Origin: Tolypeutes matacus
Taxonomy: Eukaryota; Chordata; Mammalia; Cingulata; Chlamyphoridae
Length of the DNA: 64,000 nucleotides
NCBI GenBank assembly: GCA_026826555.1
Contig: JAKSZT010054334.1
Coordinates: 31,650,698 to 31,714,697, forward strand
Direction of reading: 5' to 3'
The stretch's first letter is position 1; each line of letters starts with the position of its first letter. A program made the position numbers and the translations under genes. Below the pieces are notes generated by a model that saw only the letters and a program-made list of their open reading frames with translations, did no database searches and was not told the DNA's origin. Of this stretch, positions 45,458 to 58,646 are shown one piece after another.

Positions 45458-47940
45458 CACCAAAAGAAACCAAAAGAAAAAAATCTTAAAATTGTTCACA
45501 TGAACTAGCATAAGTTATTAGACTCCTGGTACATATTCATATATTTTATTCATTTTCTTAGCTATATTTCTAGTGCCACAATATTAGTGTTTTTCTAAAA
45601 ATAATTTTTCAATTGTCTATTATTCTTAATTTTTGACAAAATTGCTGGTAATCTTTAAAGTTGCACTTTATTTTTGGGAAATTAGAAAAATTTGACCCCT
45701 TCAACTTAACCTTCTCTGTGGAGCATAATATTTTTAATTGAGAAAATTCTTTGTTGTGATTGAGGTACCAAGTAAACTCAGAGCTTAACCTGATAAATGA
45801 AGGATATTCTCAATTCCAATTTATTTTGTATTAAAACTTGTAATATTTCAGCTCAAACATTTTATGAGTATTGTCTTTTACCTTCTTTTAAGGGTATCTT
45901 TCCTGACAATTCAGGAAACAAAACTCATCAAATAATTTTTTTCAATTTATGAGTCTTTTGGATGATTCTCCAAATTTACATGCTACAAAATCCTAGGCTT
46001 TCTCAATTACCTTGCATTCTAGGATGGAATATAAGTTTATTCAATTAAAAATAGCTCAATCAAAGGTTTCATCAGATATTCCAAAGCAAAATTGTAGAAT
46101 TTTAAAGTGAAATTTTGTAAAGAGGTATAAGGAAATTTTATGGAGTATTGGAAGTATTCTGTATGTTAATCTGGGTGGTGGTTGCATGTATGTAAATACA
46201 CACACACATATAAATCAAGCAGTACACATATGATCACATTACTGGATGTAGGTATACCTCAAAAAAGAAAGTTAAATAGGGTTCACCTTCTGAGCACTCA
46301 TTAATTTGTTCAGCTTCTTTCTTGCTTTTGTAAGGATTAATTTCAATATCTTCCTGGTTGTAAGCTTTGGTTTTAATAATTGCCATGAAATGCTTCAGAA
46401 ATGGAAATTTTCCATGTTTCCCTTTGTTAAACACTTTAAAGATACTCACCTTTTTAAAAGATTTTGAACAAATGCACCCAAAATTTAGAGGGCTGATTTA
46501 ATTTACAAAATGTTCCATTGTCGTCATGGTAGGGCACTTAGGTTAACTTCAAATTAGTTCTCAGAGGCTAAATATTTCTGAAATCCAACCAATGATGAGC
46601 GGTAAAGTGAAAAAGCATGTATAGCTCTTCTGTGCCTTTTTTGTTTTTTAAATTCAACTTCTGTTTTATCATAACAATGTTATAGTTCAATTAGTTTGTC
46701 TGTGTGAATATAAAGCAATAATGTAATATTTGACATCTATGGGTTCTATTTTGATTAGTAGATATTGCTCTTTGTTTGGGTGTAATTATGAATTCTATGT
46801 ATAGCACGACAGATAGAAGGAAATTTCTGCCCTATAAGTTCTTTCATGTAGTAAGAAAATTGCTTTCACCAAAGCACTGTGCTCCACCACACATATTGTG
46901 TTCATATAATCACCACAGAAAGAAAAAAACTTTATCTTCAATTTATCTTGAATTTTAAATATTATAACTTCAATTTTAGAAAATATTCACAATAACATCA
47001 GATGTTTCACTTGCAGCAAAATGAGCTTCCAAAAGCATTTCTTTGATTCCATGGATTGTATGAAAGCAAATCACACCATTTTTCGAATTCACTTATTTTC
47101 TACCTGAAGCGTTTGTTGGCCCTGATGTTATCCTGGCATCATCTAAGTGTCTGTGAAGTTCTTCTGCTCATAAAGCCAAGACACTGACTTCTAACACTTT
47201 GTGTTTCACATGGGTGCAAGAAAAGTTGGAATCAAAATAAACATCATTAATTTAGAATAGCAGTCAGTTTGATTCAGATGAAAATACCTGTTTTCTGGAT
47301 TGATATGTAAGCACGCCTTCTGTAGCTGCTTCCGGATCATCCATCACAGTGGAGAGTAAATGTCAACAAACAATTTTTGCAACATAAACCTTCATCATAA
47401 GCTATCTTGAGAAATGAAAATCCAATATTTAATCTTTCATTAAACATGCACTAATTTAGGAGCTTATGGCTGCCAAAAGGTTTTATTGCAAAATTAAAAA
47501 GCATTATCAAATAATAAAAATAGTAATTGTTTCTTTATTATTTATAAACAATAAAACAACTCTGGCAAGCACTTTTAGACTCTGCTATATAAGCTCTATG
47601 GCAGGACTGCTCAGCCTGTATTCCCTGCGTATATTTCATATATTCTAGCCTGTTACTTCTCATGACCCCAAGATCTGGTGACCGGGCAGCTTCATGCATC
47701 CAGTAGCCTTAGCTTGGGTTTCTGTTCAAGTGTTTGAATCTTGTAAACCTAGCATTAAAAAAATTGGTACTTAATCATCTGCTTCTTAGATGAAATTTGC
47801 TCTCTCACCTCAAGGATTTTTCATGTGCTGTTCTATCTGAGAATACTCTTTTTACCTGCATTTTATTTTTTTAATCATGCATATTAAACGACAAGTGCAC
47901 ATAACAAATCAAAGATGAAAGAAGAGACCACCACATCATG
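45458..47940. other. Gene-free sequence
   Basis: No repeat or gene is assigned. A minus-strand frame at about 46234-46490 is open for some 87 codons, and short protein-like pieces occur at 46979-47410 minus, but neither beats chance for this AT content (see rejected items). Confidence 0.45.
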
Positions 47941-47944
47941 TTGA

Positions 47945-48430
47945 TGATTTTGGAATTTTTCTTAAGGACAATGGGAAATCACTGAAAGACCTTAAGAATG
48001 GGAGTGGTGTCATCAGATATGAGATTTTAACGTTTAAATCTAGTAGGTGTGTGAAGAATGGATTGGAGAAGAGGAAAAATTGATATGGAGGGACCGTGAG
48101 GAAGCCCAGCTGGCCTAGGTAAGAGTGAAAGTTTGCTTTTACTGGTGCAACGGCAATGGGGAGAGAAATGGACAGCTTTTAGAGACATTTAGGAGAAGGA
48201 CTTAATGGGCTTGTTGAGTCTTCAGGAAGGAAGCATGGTCTGTGTGTATATAAACTTGGATAGAAAAGGCGATGTCAGCTAAGAAGATCATGAAGGAGCA
48301 TTTAGAAATGATAAGAGGAAAACAGAAGAGCATGGTGTTATAGGGGCAGAGAATGTGAGGATTTCAATAAGGAGGGAAGACTCAAAGCAGGGGAAAGCTG
48401 CTAGAAATCAAGCATCTTGGAAGCAGAAAG
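47945..48430 (+). repeat. Probable ancient mammalian repeat, class unassigned
   Basis: Blocks such as 'gaatgggagtggtgtcatca', 'agaatggattggagaagagg', 'gaaatggacagcttttagag' and 'acatttaggagaaggactta' resemble a dispersed old mammalian repeat (order: low-frequency-event wording 'gagtgacatgatcagat', 'gatggattggag', 'agatatttaggagg'). I cannot name the family. Confidence 0.4.
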
Positions 48431-49062
48431 TGACATGAATGGTCATTAGTTACTTTAACAAGAGAATTTTGGGTGGTATGATGGAGGAAAAATCATATTG
48501 GCGTGGATTGAGAATGGAAAAGGAGATTTTAAAAATGAATGCATCAAATGCAGTAAAGTTGTTTTTTTAAAAGTTTGGGAAGGTTGTTAAGTGGTGGGGA
48601 TAAGAATATTATTTTTAACGGAAATTTATGCATACAAATAGTCTGATATTCTTCCACTACCCAATCCCTCGCCCTCAGAAATTACATATGGTGATTACAA
48701 ATTTGCAGTGACAGCACAGATTGCCAATGAGAAGTTCTCTTACAGGGCTATATTTAAATGGTATCATTTATAAAAGTAGTCTGGAGGATTTTAAGATGCA
48801 AGAGAAATAAATGGGAGAGAAACTTGTACTCAATGTCCAGCATCACAAAAGCAATGTCAGCATCACAGTAAAGCAATGAAGAGAAGTTTTCTAATGAAAA
48901 ACTGTTCGAGTAGAGGAGCAAGTGAAAAGTTTTATGGCCTGAAATAGTGGAGTTGTAATCATAAGATGGAGCATAAAAATTTAATTCCTTATAACAAATA
49001 TTTTAAAAATTGACCTTAATAAAATATTAATAAATTAAAAAGTAGCATTATACTAAAAAAAA

Positions 49063-49250
49063 AAAAGTTATAGGTTGGGGGTGGGGATAGGGAATGGGAA
49101 GTTAAGACGTAAAATGTACAGGGCTCCTATTTGGAATGACAGAAATGTTTTGGTAGTGGATGGTGGTAATGGTAGCACAACATTGTGAATGCAATTAACA
49201 GCACTGAAACATTTATCTGAATTGGATTTAAAAAGAAAAAAAAAAGACTG
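49063..49250 (+). mobile_element. L1 3' UTR fragment
   Basis: 'gggaatgggaagttaagacg', 'taaaatgtacagggctccta', 'tttggaatgacagaaatgtt', 'tggtaatggtagcacaacat' match the L1 3' UTR at 40170-40290 closely. About 190 bp, ending in an A/G-rich tail. Confidence 0.8.
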
Positions 49251-50340
49251 CATGGATTTCTTAAATTTGAAAAGTAGGGAGAATAAACCCCAAAGAAACT
49301 TACACATAACTTTTTTTAAAAAGCTCCCTAGCCGAGTATATTCATGTGGTATACCCTTTTGGGCTATTGGGTTTTGGGAATGCAAAAAAAAAAAAAATCA
49401 TTTTCCCCATTGAAATTAGTGGTAATTATGTTTGGGGGTTAAATAATTCAGTCTTCAACTTTTATTTCCCACGAACAAATTCACCATGTAGGCAAGGAAA
49501 AACTGTTCTAATTTACTATTTAGAGAAAATAAGAGTTTATATCAGATTCTGTTTTTTTTTAAGTGAAGTATTTCTTTTATTATAAAATATTCAGAGGTCA
49601 AGAAATAATGTGTTCTTGTGCAGAAACAACAAACTGTTTTCTCTAAGATATTGCTCATTTTAAAATGAAGAACATTTTTTATATAAGCGTGTACCATATT
49701 GTAGAATATGCTCTCTCCAGAGCACTGAATGTTCTTCAGGCAAATGAATGCAGTCATTCAGCAAGTAATACAGTAATCCTTCAAGATTCCAGTTGAATGT
49801 TAAAAAGCTTTCTATTCCACTCATCCTAAATGTAGTGGAATTTGAAGACAATTGATGTATGAATTGAAAAACAATAAACATCTAGATTTTATTTAAAACT
49901 CAATAGTAGAAGACCAGAGAACAAATATGTAATATGACTGGGATTTTTAGGCTCTCGGTCAATATTCACCAACCACAATATTTAGATTCTGGCCCATACA
50001 CGCGTTAAGAATTCCTCAATAACTTAAGTTAACGAGGCATTCAGTGCCAAGTTGAACTAAGTGGTAGAGAATTGCTACAGATGAATATATTCTACAATGT
50101 TCTCCTTTTCAGTCTTCTAGAAATGTATTACCAAGATTGAAACTTTAATCCAAGTTGTATTAGCCAGAGAAATAAATTAATAATAGTGTTAGTATAAGAT
50201 AAAATCATCATCTCCTAGTCATAACAGGCACACTTTGGGCTTTATAAGGATTTTATAAGGATTTCTAATATTCATACGTGTATAATAAAATAGACAAGAT
50301 AGAGAGCCGTTCAGTCAATTAACTTATTTTCTAGCAGATA
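49251..50340. other. Gene-free sequence
   Basis: Nothing recognisable on either strand. Confidence 0.5.
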
Positions 50341-50344
50341 TACT

Positions 50345-51000
50345 TTTTTTGTAACTTTTTATTTTAAAATAGTTTCAGACTTACAGGATGGTAGCAAAAT
50401 AATCCAAACCAACACAGGCAAATCCAATATACCCCCTACCCACATACCCAGCTTTACCAACTTTTAACATTTTGCCACATTTGTTTTATCATTTTATATA
50501 TATATATATATCTATAGTTACCTATCTATCATCCATCTATACACTTATCTATTTTTTTTTTAATTTGAGAGTAGATTGTATATAGTATGCTTCTTGAGCA
50601 CCTAATGCATCCATATACACTTCCTAAAAATAAGGATAATCATTGATGTAACCAGCTTAAATACAGTTACCAAGTTTGAGAAATTTAACATTGATATAGA
50701 GCTTATAGTCTATAATCCAATTTTTTTTCATATGTCCCAATAATGTCCTTTTGGAACTTTTCTCTTCAATTCTTAGGTCCAGTCCAGCACCATGTATTGC
50801 ATTTAATAAGTCATTGTTTCTTTAGTGGCTCTTTTTTTTTTTTTTTAATTGTATAAGTGTATATAATGTGAACTTTCCCAACTCAATTACTTCCAAGTAT
50901 ATCTTTCAGTGGGATTAATCACACTTACAATACCAGATTTACTTTTAGCTTCCATATTTTGCATTCAAAAGGCAAGTTTCTAAAGTATCTTAAACGTAAA
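50345..51000 (-). repeat. Ancient L1M-type 3' UTR, minus strand
   Basis: Blocks of two old L1 3' UTR patterns in antisense: 'gtttcagacttacaggatgg', 'ttaacattttgccacatttg', 'gtcccaataatgtccttttg', and from 50830 a T-run followed by 'aattgtataagtgtatataa' and 'gtgggattaatcacacttac'. The T-run at 50830-50846 marks the A tail of one element, so at least two pieces meet here. Confidence 0.6.
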
Positions 51001-51892
51001 ATGAGCATATTTATATAAATCTTTCATCTCTAAACCTTAACTTCCCTTATAAACCTTACATTAAGACCATTTCTTATTTCGGAAGATAAGCTTGGATAAT
51101 CACTTTTGCAAGTTAGTATAATGAGTAATAGATTGTGGAAGGGCAGTTCCTCCCCTAAAGCGGCCATTTCTGCAAACATGCCATCTTTCCCTGACTCTAT
51201 ATCCTTAACCCTTAACCCCCGCTAAGTAAATCCAAAAAGTCCATTCCAAAGTCTAATTCTTTACTAGGTCAGCATCTCATGGAAATCACTTCTCATGGAG
51301 ACATTTTCGGGTCTTTGTACCACTGAGGCGACAAGGGTGAGCAGTTTAACAGGTCAGCCTCTCTCTGAAGATGTCTGCAATGCCTCTGCTTTAAAATTTG
51401 CCCCTATATAGTTAGCAGGGACCTGCTTTTGCTTACCTCATATGTAAAAGTGCTTATTTTCAAACTATTTGTGTGGGGGGAGTAGAATCCAGAACTAGAG
51501 GCAGTGGGATTCTTCACTGTAACCAAGTTATTTAAGTATCTGTATGCAGTCCTATAGCTATCATATTGCAAGTTTTTTTGTTTTTGTTTTTGTTTTTGAG
51601 AGTAAAAATCATGTTTTATTTACTATTGTATCTTCATTTAGTTAAAAAAACTTTTCTAAATGAATGAATTCTCTTCATAACCTTTATGATAGATAAAATA
51701 TAAGGTTTTCCAAGGGTTATTTAGATTAACTTTATCTAGAGCCAAAGTACTCAAGAGTAATTATTCTAACACCTTCAGTTTTTTATAAAGAGTTGAGAGG
51801 GAGGCATCATGATACTCATAGGGTATTTACTATAGTTGCTGAAGCAATAAGAGACAACAACATGTGGGAGTTAAGTAAAGAATTTTAGCATT

Positions 51893-52118
51893 AAAGAGAC
51901 TGGTTTCTAATCCTGCTTCTAGTTTTATTAACTATGTGACCTTGGGAAACTTTGATAATCTTTTTGGACCTCAGGATTCTCCTCTTTATATTAAGCATAG
52001 TAATCATTATTTCACAGTGTTGTCATAATCAGATAATGCATGTAAAACTGAGAATCTAGTAAGAAATCTCCTGCCATTTAGTTAGCACTCAATAAATGGT
52101 AACTATTTTAAGCTGATT
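51893..52118 (+). repeat. MIR SINE, plus strand
   Basis: Good sense MIR order: 'agagactggtttctaatcct', 'ctatgtgaccttgggaaact', 'tggacctcaggattctcctc', 'atcagataatgcatgtaaaa', 'gttagcactcaataaatggt'. It is one of the two best MIR copies here. Confidence 0.87.
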
Positions 52119-52385
52119 TATACAGTCACAGATAGCAATAGAAAAGGGACTTCTTCACTTAGGATAATCCTTGAATTGGCATAAATGGCCAAATGGCTTT
52201 TACAGAATAGGGAAACTTAGCTTCCACATTTAAGTTAACCGTTACAAGAACCTACAATCTGTCTTTAGTAATTACCTTTTCAATCTTTATCAAAAGTCTG
52301 AAAACAGCACAATTGTTTGGTGTATGCATTTCTTTATTGTATTTTAGAAATCAAGAGAAAAACTGTTGAATTTTGCATCCAGAAG

Positions 52386-53046
52386 GGTATATTAGTTTTC
52401 TATTGCTGCATAAGAAATTACCACATATTTAACAGCTTAAAAGAGTATCCTTTTATTAGTTCACAGTTCTATTTCAGAAGATAAACTTGGATAATAAACA
52501 CCCATTTATTAGTTTGTAGTTCTGTAGGTCAGATCCAGGAAGCCTTGACTGGACTCTTGCTTAGTGTCTCACAAGGCAAAAATCAAGTAATTAGTGGGAC
52601 TGGGCTCTTATCGAGAGGCTCTGGAGAAGAGTCCACCTCCAATCTCATTCAGGGCACTGGAAGATTTCAATCCTTTATGGTTTTGGAGAACTGAGATCCC
52701 CTTTCCTTGCTGCTGGTTCCAGGGTTGGCTCTTAGCAACTAGAGAGCACTTTCTGGTCTTGTATGTGGCCCCTATATCTTCAAAGCCAGCAAAGGCACAT
52801 GGAATCCTTCTCATGCTTTGAATTTCTCTCCTTCTGCTTTGGTCTGGGGAAAACTCTGTGCTTTTTAAGGGCTCATGTAGTTAGATGGGATCTACCCAGA
52901 TAATATCCCTTTTGATCATCTCAAGGTCATCTGATTAGTAACCATAATTATATCTTCAACATCCCTTTTACCATGTAATATAACATAGTCACATGAGAAC
53001 ACTGGGGGTGGAAGTCACAGGGACCATTTTAAAGTTCCATCTACAA
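52386..53046 (-). mobile_element. MLT1-type LTR, minus strand
   Basis: Antisense MLT1 order: 'tagttttctattgctgcata', 'agaaattaccacatatttaa', 'gttctgtaggtcagatccag', 'gatctacccagataatatcc', 'aaggtcatctgattagtaac', 'ttttaccatgtaatataaca', ending 'aagttccatctaca'. The internal segment 52471-52510 is foreign (see findings) and brings a second copy of 'tttattagtt...agttct'. Confidence 0.8.
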
Positions 53047-53754
53047 TGGAGAGCATGAAACAGGGAGATGAGAACAGGCCTGCACCGAGACGATAAACGA
53101 TCAGGAAATCTGCAGGAACGCAGAACCAAAAGTGATCATAAAGACATAAATCCTGAAGGGAAAGGAGGAAGGGCAAGGCTGACAAATGGTGCACTATTTC
53201 AGGGCACCAAGCAGCCTGACAAACTATATTTCGCAGCCACATTTATCATCAGTGAGAGGGAAATACGGAACTCCCTAATACCAGGCATCTCTTATTGAAT
53301 GTTTCACATGCCCACTGGCAAGTCTCACTTTCATCAGGCTGCAATGCCACAGACATAAATATGTTGTTAATAAAATTGGAGAAATATGTTGCCGGAACCA
53401 CAAAATTGAGAGACTTGCTGTGAATTGAAGAAAATAAACTTTTAGATGCTACTTTCAACATATTGTAAAAATGTTGCAGCTCTTGAGAGTGATTTTTATA
53501 ACAGCATAAGAGGATGACTATCTAAAGCTGTCACAAAGAGCTCCTTGAATATAACTGAACTCAGTACACAACTAATGCATGCCGATAGATTCTTAGAAAA
53601 ATTTTATCTTTCATTTGCTTTTCTAGAAGGCTGCTTGATCCTGATTTGGGGCAGAGAAAGTGAAAATAAGGTAATTTTAAGAATAATCTTTGTCAATGGA
53701 AGCATAAGATACATCCAGAAATGTGCACAGAGAAGCATCCAACTCACTTAATTA

Positions 53755-54785
53755 TTACAAATTGAATACACTCCAGCAGCCAGCTCCCTGATCAATAAAT
53801 AGACCATCTTTGGCACCACAGAAGCCTCCTCATGCCTCTGTCCACTCACATGGCCCCCCTTACCTCCCCACTGGTAGCACTTATCCTGACTTCTAATGTC
53901 AGATATCAGTTTTGTCTGGTTTTCAATGCTATATAAACAGAATTAAACAGTACATGTTCATTTGTACCTGGATTTTTTTGCTTGACATTATGTTGTTCAT
54001 TATAGATATAGTTCTTTATCATTATTGCATAGTATTCCATTGAATGAATTTGCTACAATGTATTTATCATTTCCACTGTGGTAGATTTGGGTTATTTCCA
54101 GAGCTGGGCTATCAACAGTAATACTGCTATAAAGATTGTTGAACATGTCTTTGGTGTGTATGTGAATGTGTGTGTATGTGTGGTATTGTGCAAACACCCC
54201 ATATTCACCCCCCCCCACAACACCACACACATTCCTGTTAGTTATATGCCTAGGAGAGGAATTCTTGAACACTACTGAATGTGTATGTTCTGTATTAGGA
54301 GATGACTTAAAACTATTTTCCGAAATGGCTTTACCAATGCACATCCCTAATGGCAGTATGTGAGAGTTCTAGTTGCTCTGAGTCCTGCTGAACACTTGAT
54401 ATTATCAGTTTTCCTAATTTAAGCAATTCTGGTGGAAATTCTAGTATGTATGTAGTGGTATCTCATGGTTTTCTCTGGTGACAAATAGAGTTATATATCT
54501 TTAACATGTTTTTCTAACTGCTTGATATCCTTGTTTGTAAAGTGCTTATTCACTCCCATTTTTATTCGATTGTCTGTTTTTTTATTGTTTGTAGGAGTTC
54601 TTGATATATTTTGGACTTGAGCCCTTTGTTATATATGTAGAGAATATCATCTCAAATTATTTTGCTTGCTTGTTCATATTCTTAATGGTATCTGTCAAAC
54701 AATAAAAGGTATTAATTATAAAGTCCAATTTATCATTCTTTTTTCTTCTTTCTGCTTAGTGTTATTTGTGAACTGATTAAAACAT
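53755..54785 (-). mobile_element. Old L1 ORF2 3' part, minus strand
   Basis: Antisense L1 blocks in order: 'cattattgcatagtattcca', 'gtgtatgttctgtattagga', 'actattttccgaaatggctt', 'gagttctagttgctctgagt', 'aggagttcttgatatatttt'. More diverged than the L1s at 15 or 44 kb. All frames are broken. Confidence 0.8.
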
Positions 54786-55037
54786 GTTTTCTGAGGAGAC
54801 CCACTTCCACTTAAAGAATAGAAAGCTGCAAAATAACATTGTTCCATCCTAATAAAAATAAAATACTAGATAATGTGCAAAATCATAACTTTTCTTGAGA
54901 GCTGCAGTTGCTAGGCAACTTAGTGAACTTATTTCATGAGTGAATTCCAGTGCCTCTTTGAGGAAAAACAAGAAACACAAATTGATTCAGCTTCAGCACA
55001 ACACAGGAGGAAGAGATATCCTCCCAAAGAAGCAAAT

Positions 55038-55050
55038 AAAAGGAAATCAT
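55038..55050 (+). repeat. L1 target-site duplication, left copy
   Basis: aaaaggaaatcat is repeated exactly at 62181-62193. The junction AAT/AAAAGG is a close match to the L1 endonuclease site. Confidence 0.88.
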
Positions 55051-55689
55051 TTTGGAAGAGTTCTGAGAATATGGCATCAGAATAAGCAGGCAGGGCTCTC
55101 TCACATAAACAACCAAGGAAAGGCCAAAGCTATCTGAGGGAAAGTGCTGCACAACCTCCAGGAGGGCAAGACACAGAGAGACGCAGAACCTGAAACAACA
55201 AACGTGAGTTACTAAAACCCTGTGGCAACAGCGAAGGACACCCATCCCCCATCCTCAAGGCATAGAGCCTGGATAAAACCTGTGGCCCACTGAAGCTGAC
55301 TGAGAGGGGACCAGACGTCTTCCTCCCTGGGAAAAGGAAGGGTGCAGCGGAAGTAGAGGAGTGGTTTTTTTTTTTCAGTGATTTTGGCCATCAGAACCCA
55401 CTTTGAATTTCAGGTCTGTCCAGACCAGAAACATGGGCAAGCGGAGTTTGAAAGAGATACCTCCATGAAAAGTTTCACTCACAGGCACCATCTTCTGGCA
55501 GGCTGGGAAAATGCAAGGAGGAAAACTACTTTTAGGGCTCTCTTAACCAAAACTCCTAGGAGAAAACCTGCAACCTATTAATGAGTCCCTGGCCTAATTT
55601 TGATCATTTAATCTGGGCAATTTTAAAGACTCAGAATAAGTTGAACCAAAAATCAAAGAAGAGCCATGGGGAAAAAAATGACAACACTA

Positions 55690-56666
55690 GGCAAAAAGAG
55701 AAATTGGCCATCAGAGTAAATTCAACAACATATTCAGATGCCTGCACATCAGCAAAAACTTACAAGCCATACTAGGAAACAAGAAGAGATGGCCCAGCCA
55801 AAGGAATAAACCAAATATTCTGATAAGATACAGGATTTAAGACAAATAATCAATGATAATCATACAAATCTCCTACATCAATTCAAAGAATTAAAGGAAA
55901 ATATAACTAAAGAGCTAAAGGATATTAAGAAAACACTAAGCAATTTGAAAGCCTGAAAAGAAAAGTAACAGAACTTATGGGAATGAAAGACACAATGGAT
56001 GATATTAAAAATACATTAGAGGCACATAACAGCAGATTTGAATTGCTCAGAGATGGAATTAGTGATATTGAGGACATACATCTGAACTGGAAAAGACTGG
56101 AGAACAGAAAGAGAAAACAATGGAAATTATGGAGCAGGGTCTCAGGGTATTGAATGACAACACGAAATGCACAAACATATGCATTAACAGGCCGCAGAAT
56201 GGAAAGAGAATAGAAAAGGAGCATCTCTTATGAAAGACATAAATATCAATATCCAAGAAGGACAATGCACCCCAAACAGAATAAATCCAAATAGACCTAT
56301 TCCAAGATACCCATATTCAGAATGACAAATTTCAGAGAGAGGATTCTGAAAGCAGCAAGAGAAAAGCAAAGCATTACATATAAGGGAACCTCAATAAGAT
56401 TAAGTGCCAACTTCTCATCAGAAACTATGGAGGAGAGAAGAAAATGGTATGATATATTTAAGATACTGAAAGAGATAAACTGCCAGCCAAGAATCCTGTA
56501 TCTGGCAAGACTCACCTTCAAAAATAAGGATGAGATTAAAGTCTTCACAGAAAAAACAAAAACTGACAGAATATGTTATGAAAAGACCAGAATTACAGAG
56601 ATACTAAAGGGAGTGCTGCAGCCTGAAAGGAAAAAACAAGGACAAGAGACTTGGAGAAAAGTGTAA
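55690..56666 (+). pseudogene. L1 ORF1 remnant (C-terminal half open)
   Basis: ORF1 of the L1 above. The first half (coiled coil) is broken by stops. The last 114 codons are open from 56322: motifs RILKAAREKQ, KGTSIRLSANFSSETMEERR, FKILKE, QPRILYLARL and EIKVFTEKT are the RNA-binding and C-terminal domains of ORF1p, including the conserved R-E-K and A-R-R-like basic patches. The usual ORF1p is about 330-340 residues, so only about a third can be read. Confidence 0.85.
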
Positions 56667-58124
56667 AAATGAGATTATTAGGAAAGGTAAATTAAAGGGT
56701 AAAAAGACAGACAATAGTAAGATATGACAAGGGGAAGCAAAGGATAGAATGGATGAAGTGAGTAATGCCTTTACAGTAATGACATTGAATGTTAATGGCT
56801 TGAACTCCCCGATCAAAAGACATAGACTGATAGAATGGATAACAAATATGAGCCATCTATATACTGTCTACAAGAGACTCACCTCAGATGTAAGGACATA
56901 ACCAGTTTGAAAGTGAAATGTTGTAAAAAGATATTCCACGGAAATAATAACCAAAAAAATCTGGAGTAGCAATACTAATATCAGACAAAATAGATTTTTA
57001 ATGCAAAACTGTTATAAGGGATGAAGAAGGCTATTATATATTAATAAAAGAGGAAATTCTCCAAGAAGAAATAATTATAATAAATATTTATGCCCCTAAC
57101 CTGGGTGCCCCAAGATATGTGAGGCATACACTGGCAGAACTGAGGGGGAAATAGACATCTCTACAATAATTGTTGGAGACTTCAATACACCACTCTCAGC
57201 ATGGAATAGAACATCTGGACAGAGGATAAATAAAGAAACACAGAGCTTGAATAGTATGATAAATGATCTAGACCTAGCAGACATTTATAGAGCATTACAC
57301 CCAAAACAGCAGGATATACATTATTTTCAAGCGCTCATGTATTCTTCTCCAGAATAGACCATATGCTGGGTCACAAACCAAGACTCAGTAAATTATAAAA
57401 GTTGGAAATTATACAAAACACTCTTTCTGACCATAATGGAATGAAACTAGAAATCAATAACAGACAGGAAAAGGTAAAATTCATAAATATATGGAGATTA
57501 AACAACACACTCTTAAATAACCAGTGGGTCAAAGAAGAACTTGCAAGAGAATTAAGTAAATATCTTGAGATGAATGAAAACAAGAATACAACATATCCAA
57601 ACCTGTGGGACACTGCAAAGGCAGTGCTGAAAGTGAAATTGATAGCCCTTAGTGATTACATTGAACAAGAAGCAAAAGCTAAAATCGAATACCTAACTGC
57701 ACACCTGGAGGAACTAGAAAAAGAACAGCAAAGTAATCCAAAACCAAGCAGAAGGAAAGAAATAATAAAGATCAGTGCGGAAATAAATGAATTTGATGAC
57801 ATAAAAACAATAGAATCAACAAAACCAAAAGTTGGTTCTCTGAGATAAACAAAATTGACAAAATCTTAGCTAGACTGACAAAGAAAAAAAGTGAAGATGT
57901 AAATAAAATCAGAAATGAGAGGGGATTGATTACTGACACTGCCGAAATAAGAGAGATCATAAAAGGATATTATGAACAACTGTATGCAAACAAACTAGAT
58001 AACATGGATGAGATGGACAAATTCCTAGACACACCAAACAACCTACTCTGAACCTAGAAGAAATAGACCTTAACAAATCAATCACAAGTAAAGAGATTGA
58101 AACAGTCATCAAAATCCTCCCAAA

Positions 58125-58646
58125 ATCTAAGCCCCATCTCAATCAGAAACAGAGTGGGCATCACCATCCTAAAATCCTCAAGATTGAGGAATGAACAAAC
58201 ATAAGGGGGGAAAGCAACTATGGACTAAAGTAGGCTTATTATTATTCTAGCAATGAAAGAACTTGTACCATTGATATACAGATAATGGCTACCAGAAGTT
58301 CTGAGGGGAGGGAGAGGGAAGAGTGGGGTATTTTGGGGGAATTGGAATTGTTCTGCATAACACTGCAATGACAGATACGTTTTGTCAAAACCCATGAAAT
58401 TGTGTGGTGTAAAGTGTAAACTATAATGTAAACTATAGATTATGGTTAGTAGCAATGCTTCAATATGTGTTCCATATTGAAGCAAATGTACCACGCTAAT
58501 TTTAACAAAGGTACCACACTAATGAAAGATGTTGTTAATGGGAAAAGCGGGGGAGTGGGAGGGGGAGGGTATATGGGAATTCCCTATATTTTTGATGTAA
58601 TCTAAAGTTTCTTTAAAAATAAAAATTAAAAATTAAAAAAAAAAAA
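58125..58646 (+). mobile_element. Truncated L1 3' end inserted in L1 ORF2
   Basis: The host ORF2 text breaks after 'aaaatcctcccaaa' (58111-58124) and resumes at 'ctccaaagatgaaaagccca' (58651). Between these lies about 520 bp of a different L1 3' UTR, including 'ccatgaaattgtgtggtgta', 'gtaccacactaatgaaagat', 'tatgggaattccctatattt' and an A/T-rich tail. A decayed duplication (aaaatcctcccaaa against aaaactccaaa) is consistent with target-primed insertion. Same 3' UTR type as 32815-33190. Confidence 0.85.

Noticed and set aside
46234..47410. Minus-strand protein-like frames with an apparent splice donor (gtgagtat at about 46449)
   Set aside because: About 87 open codons at the first site and about 144 codons with six stops at the second are close to chance for AT-rich DNA. 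The two are in different frames, and I recognise no family in either.
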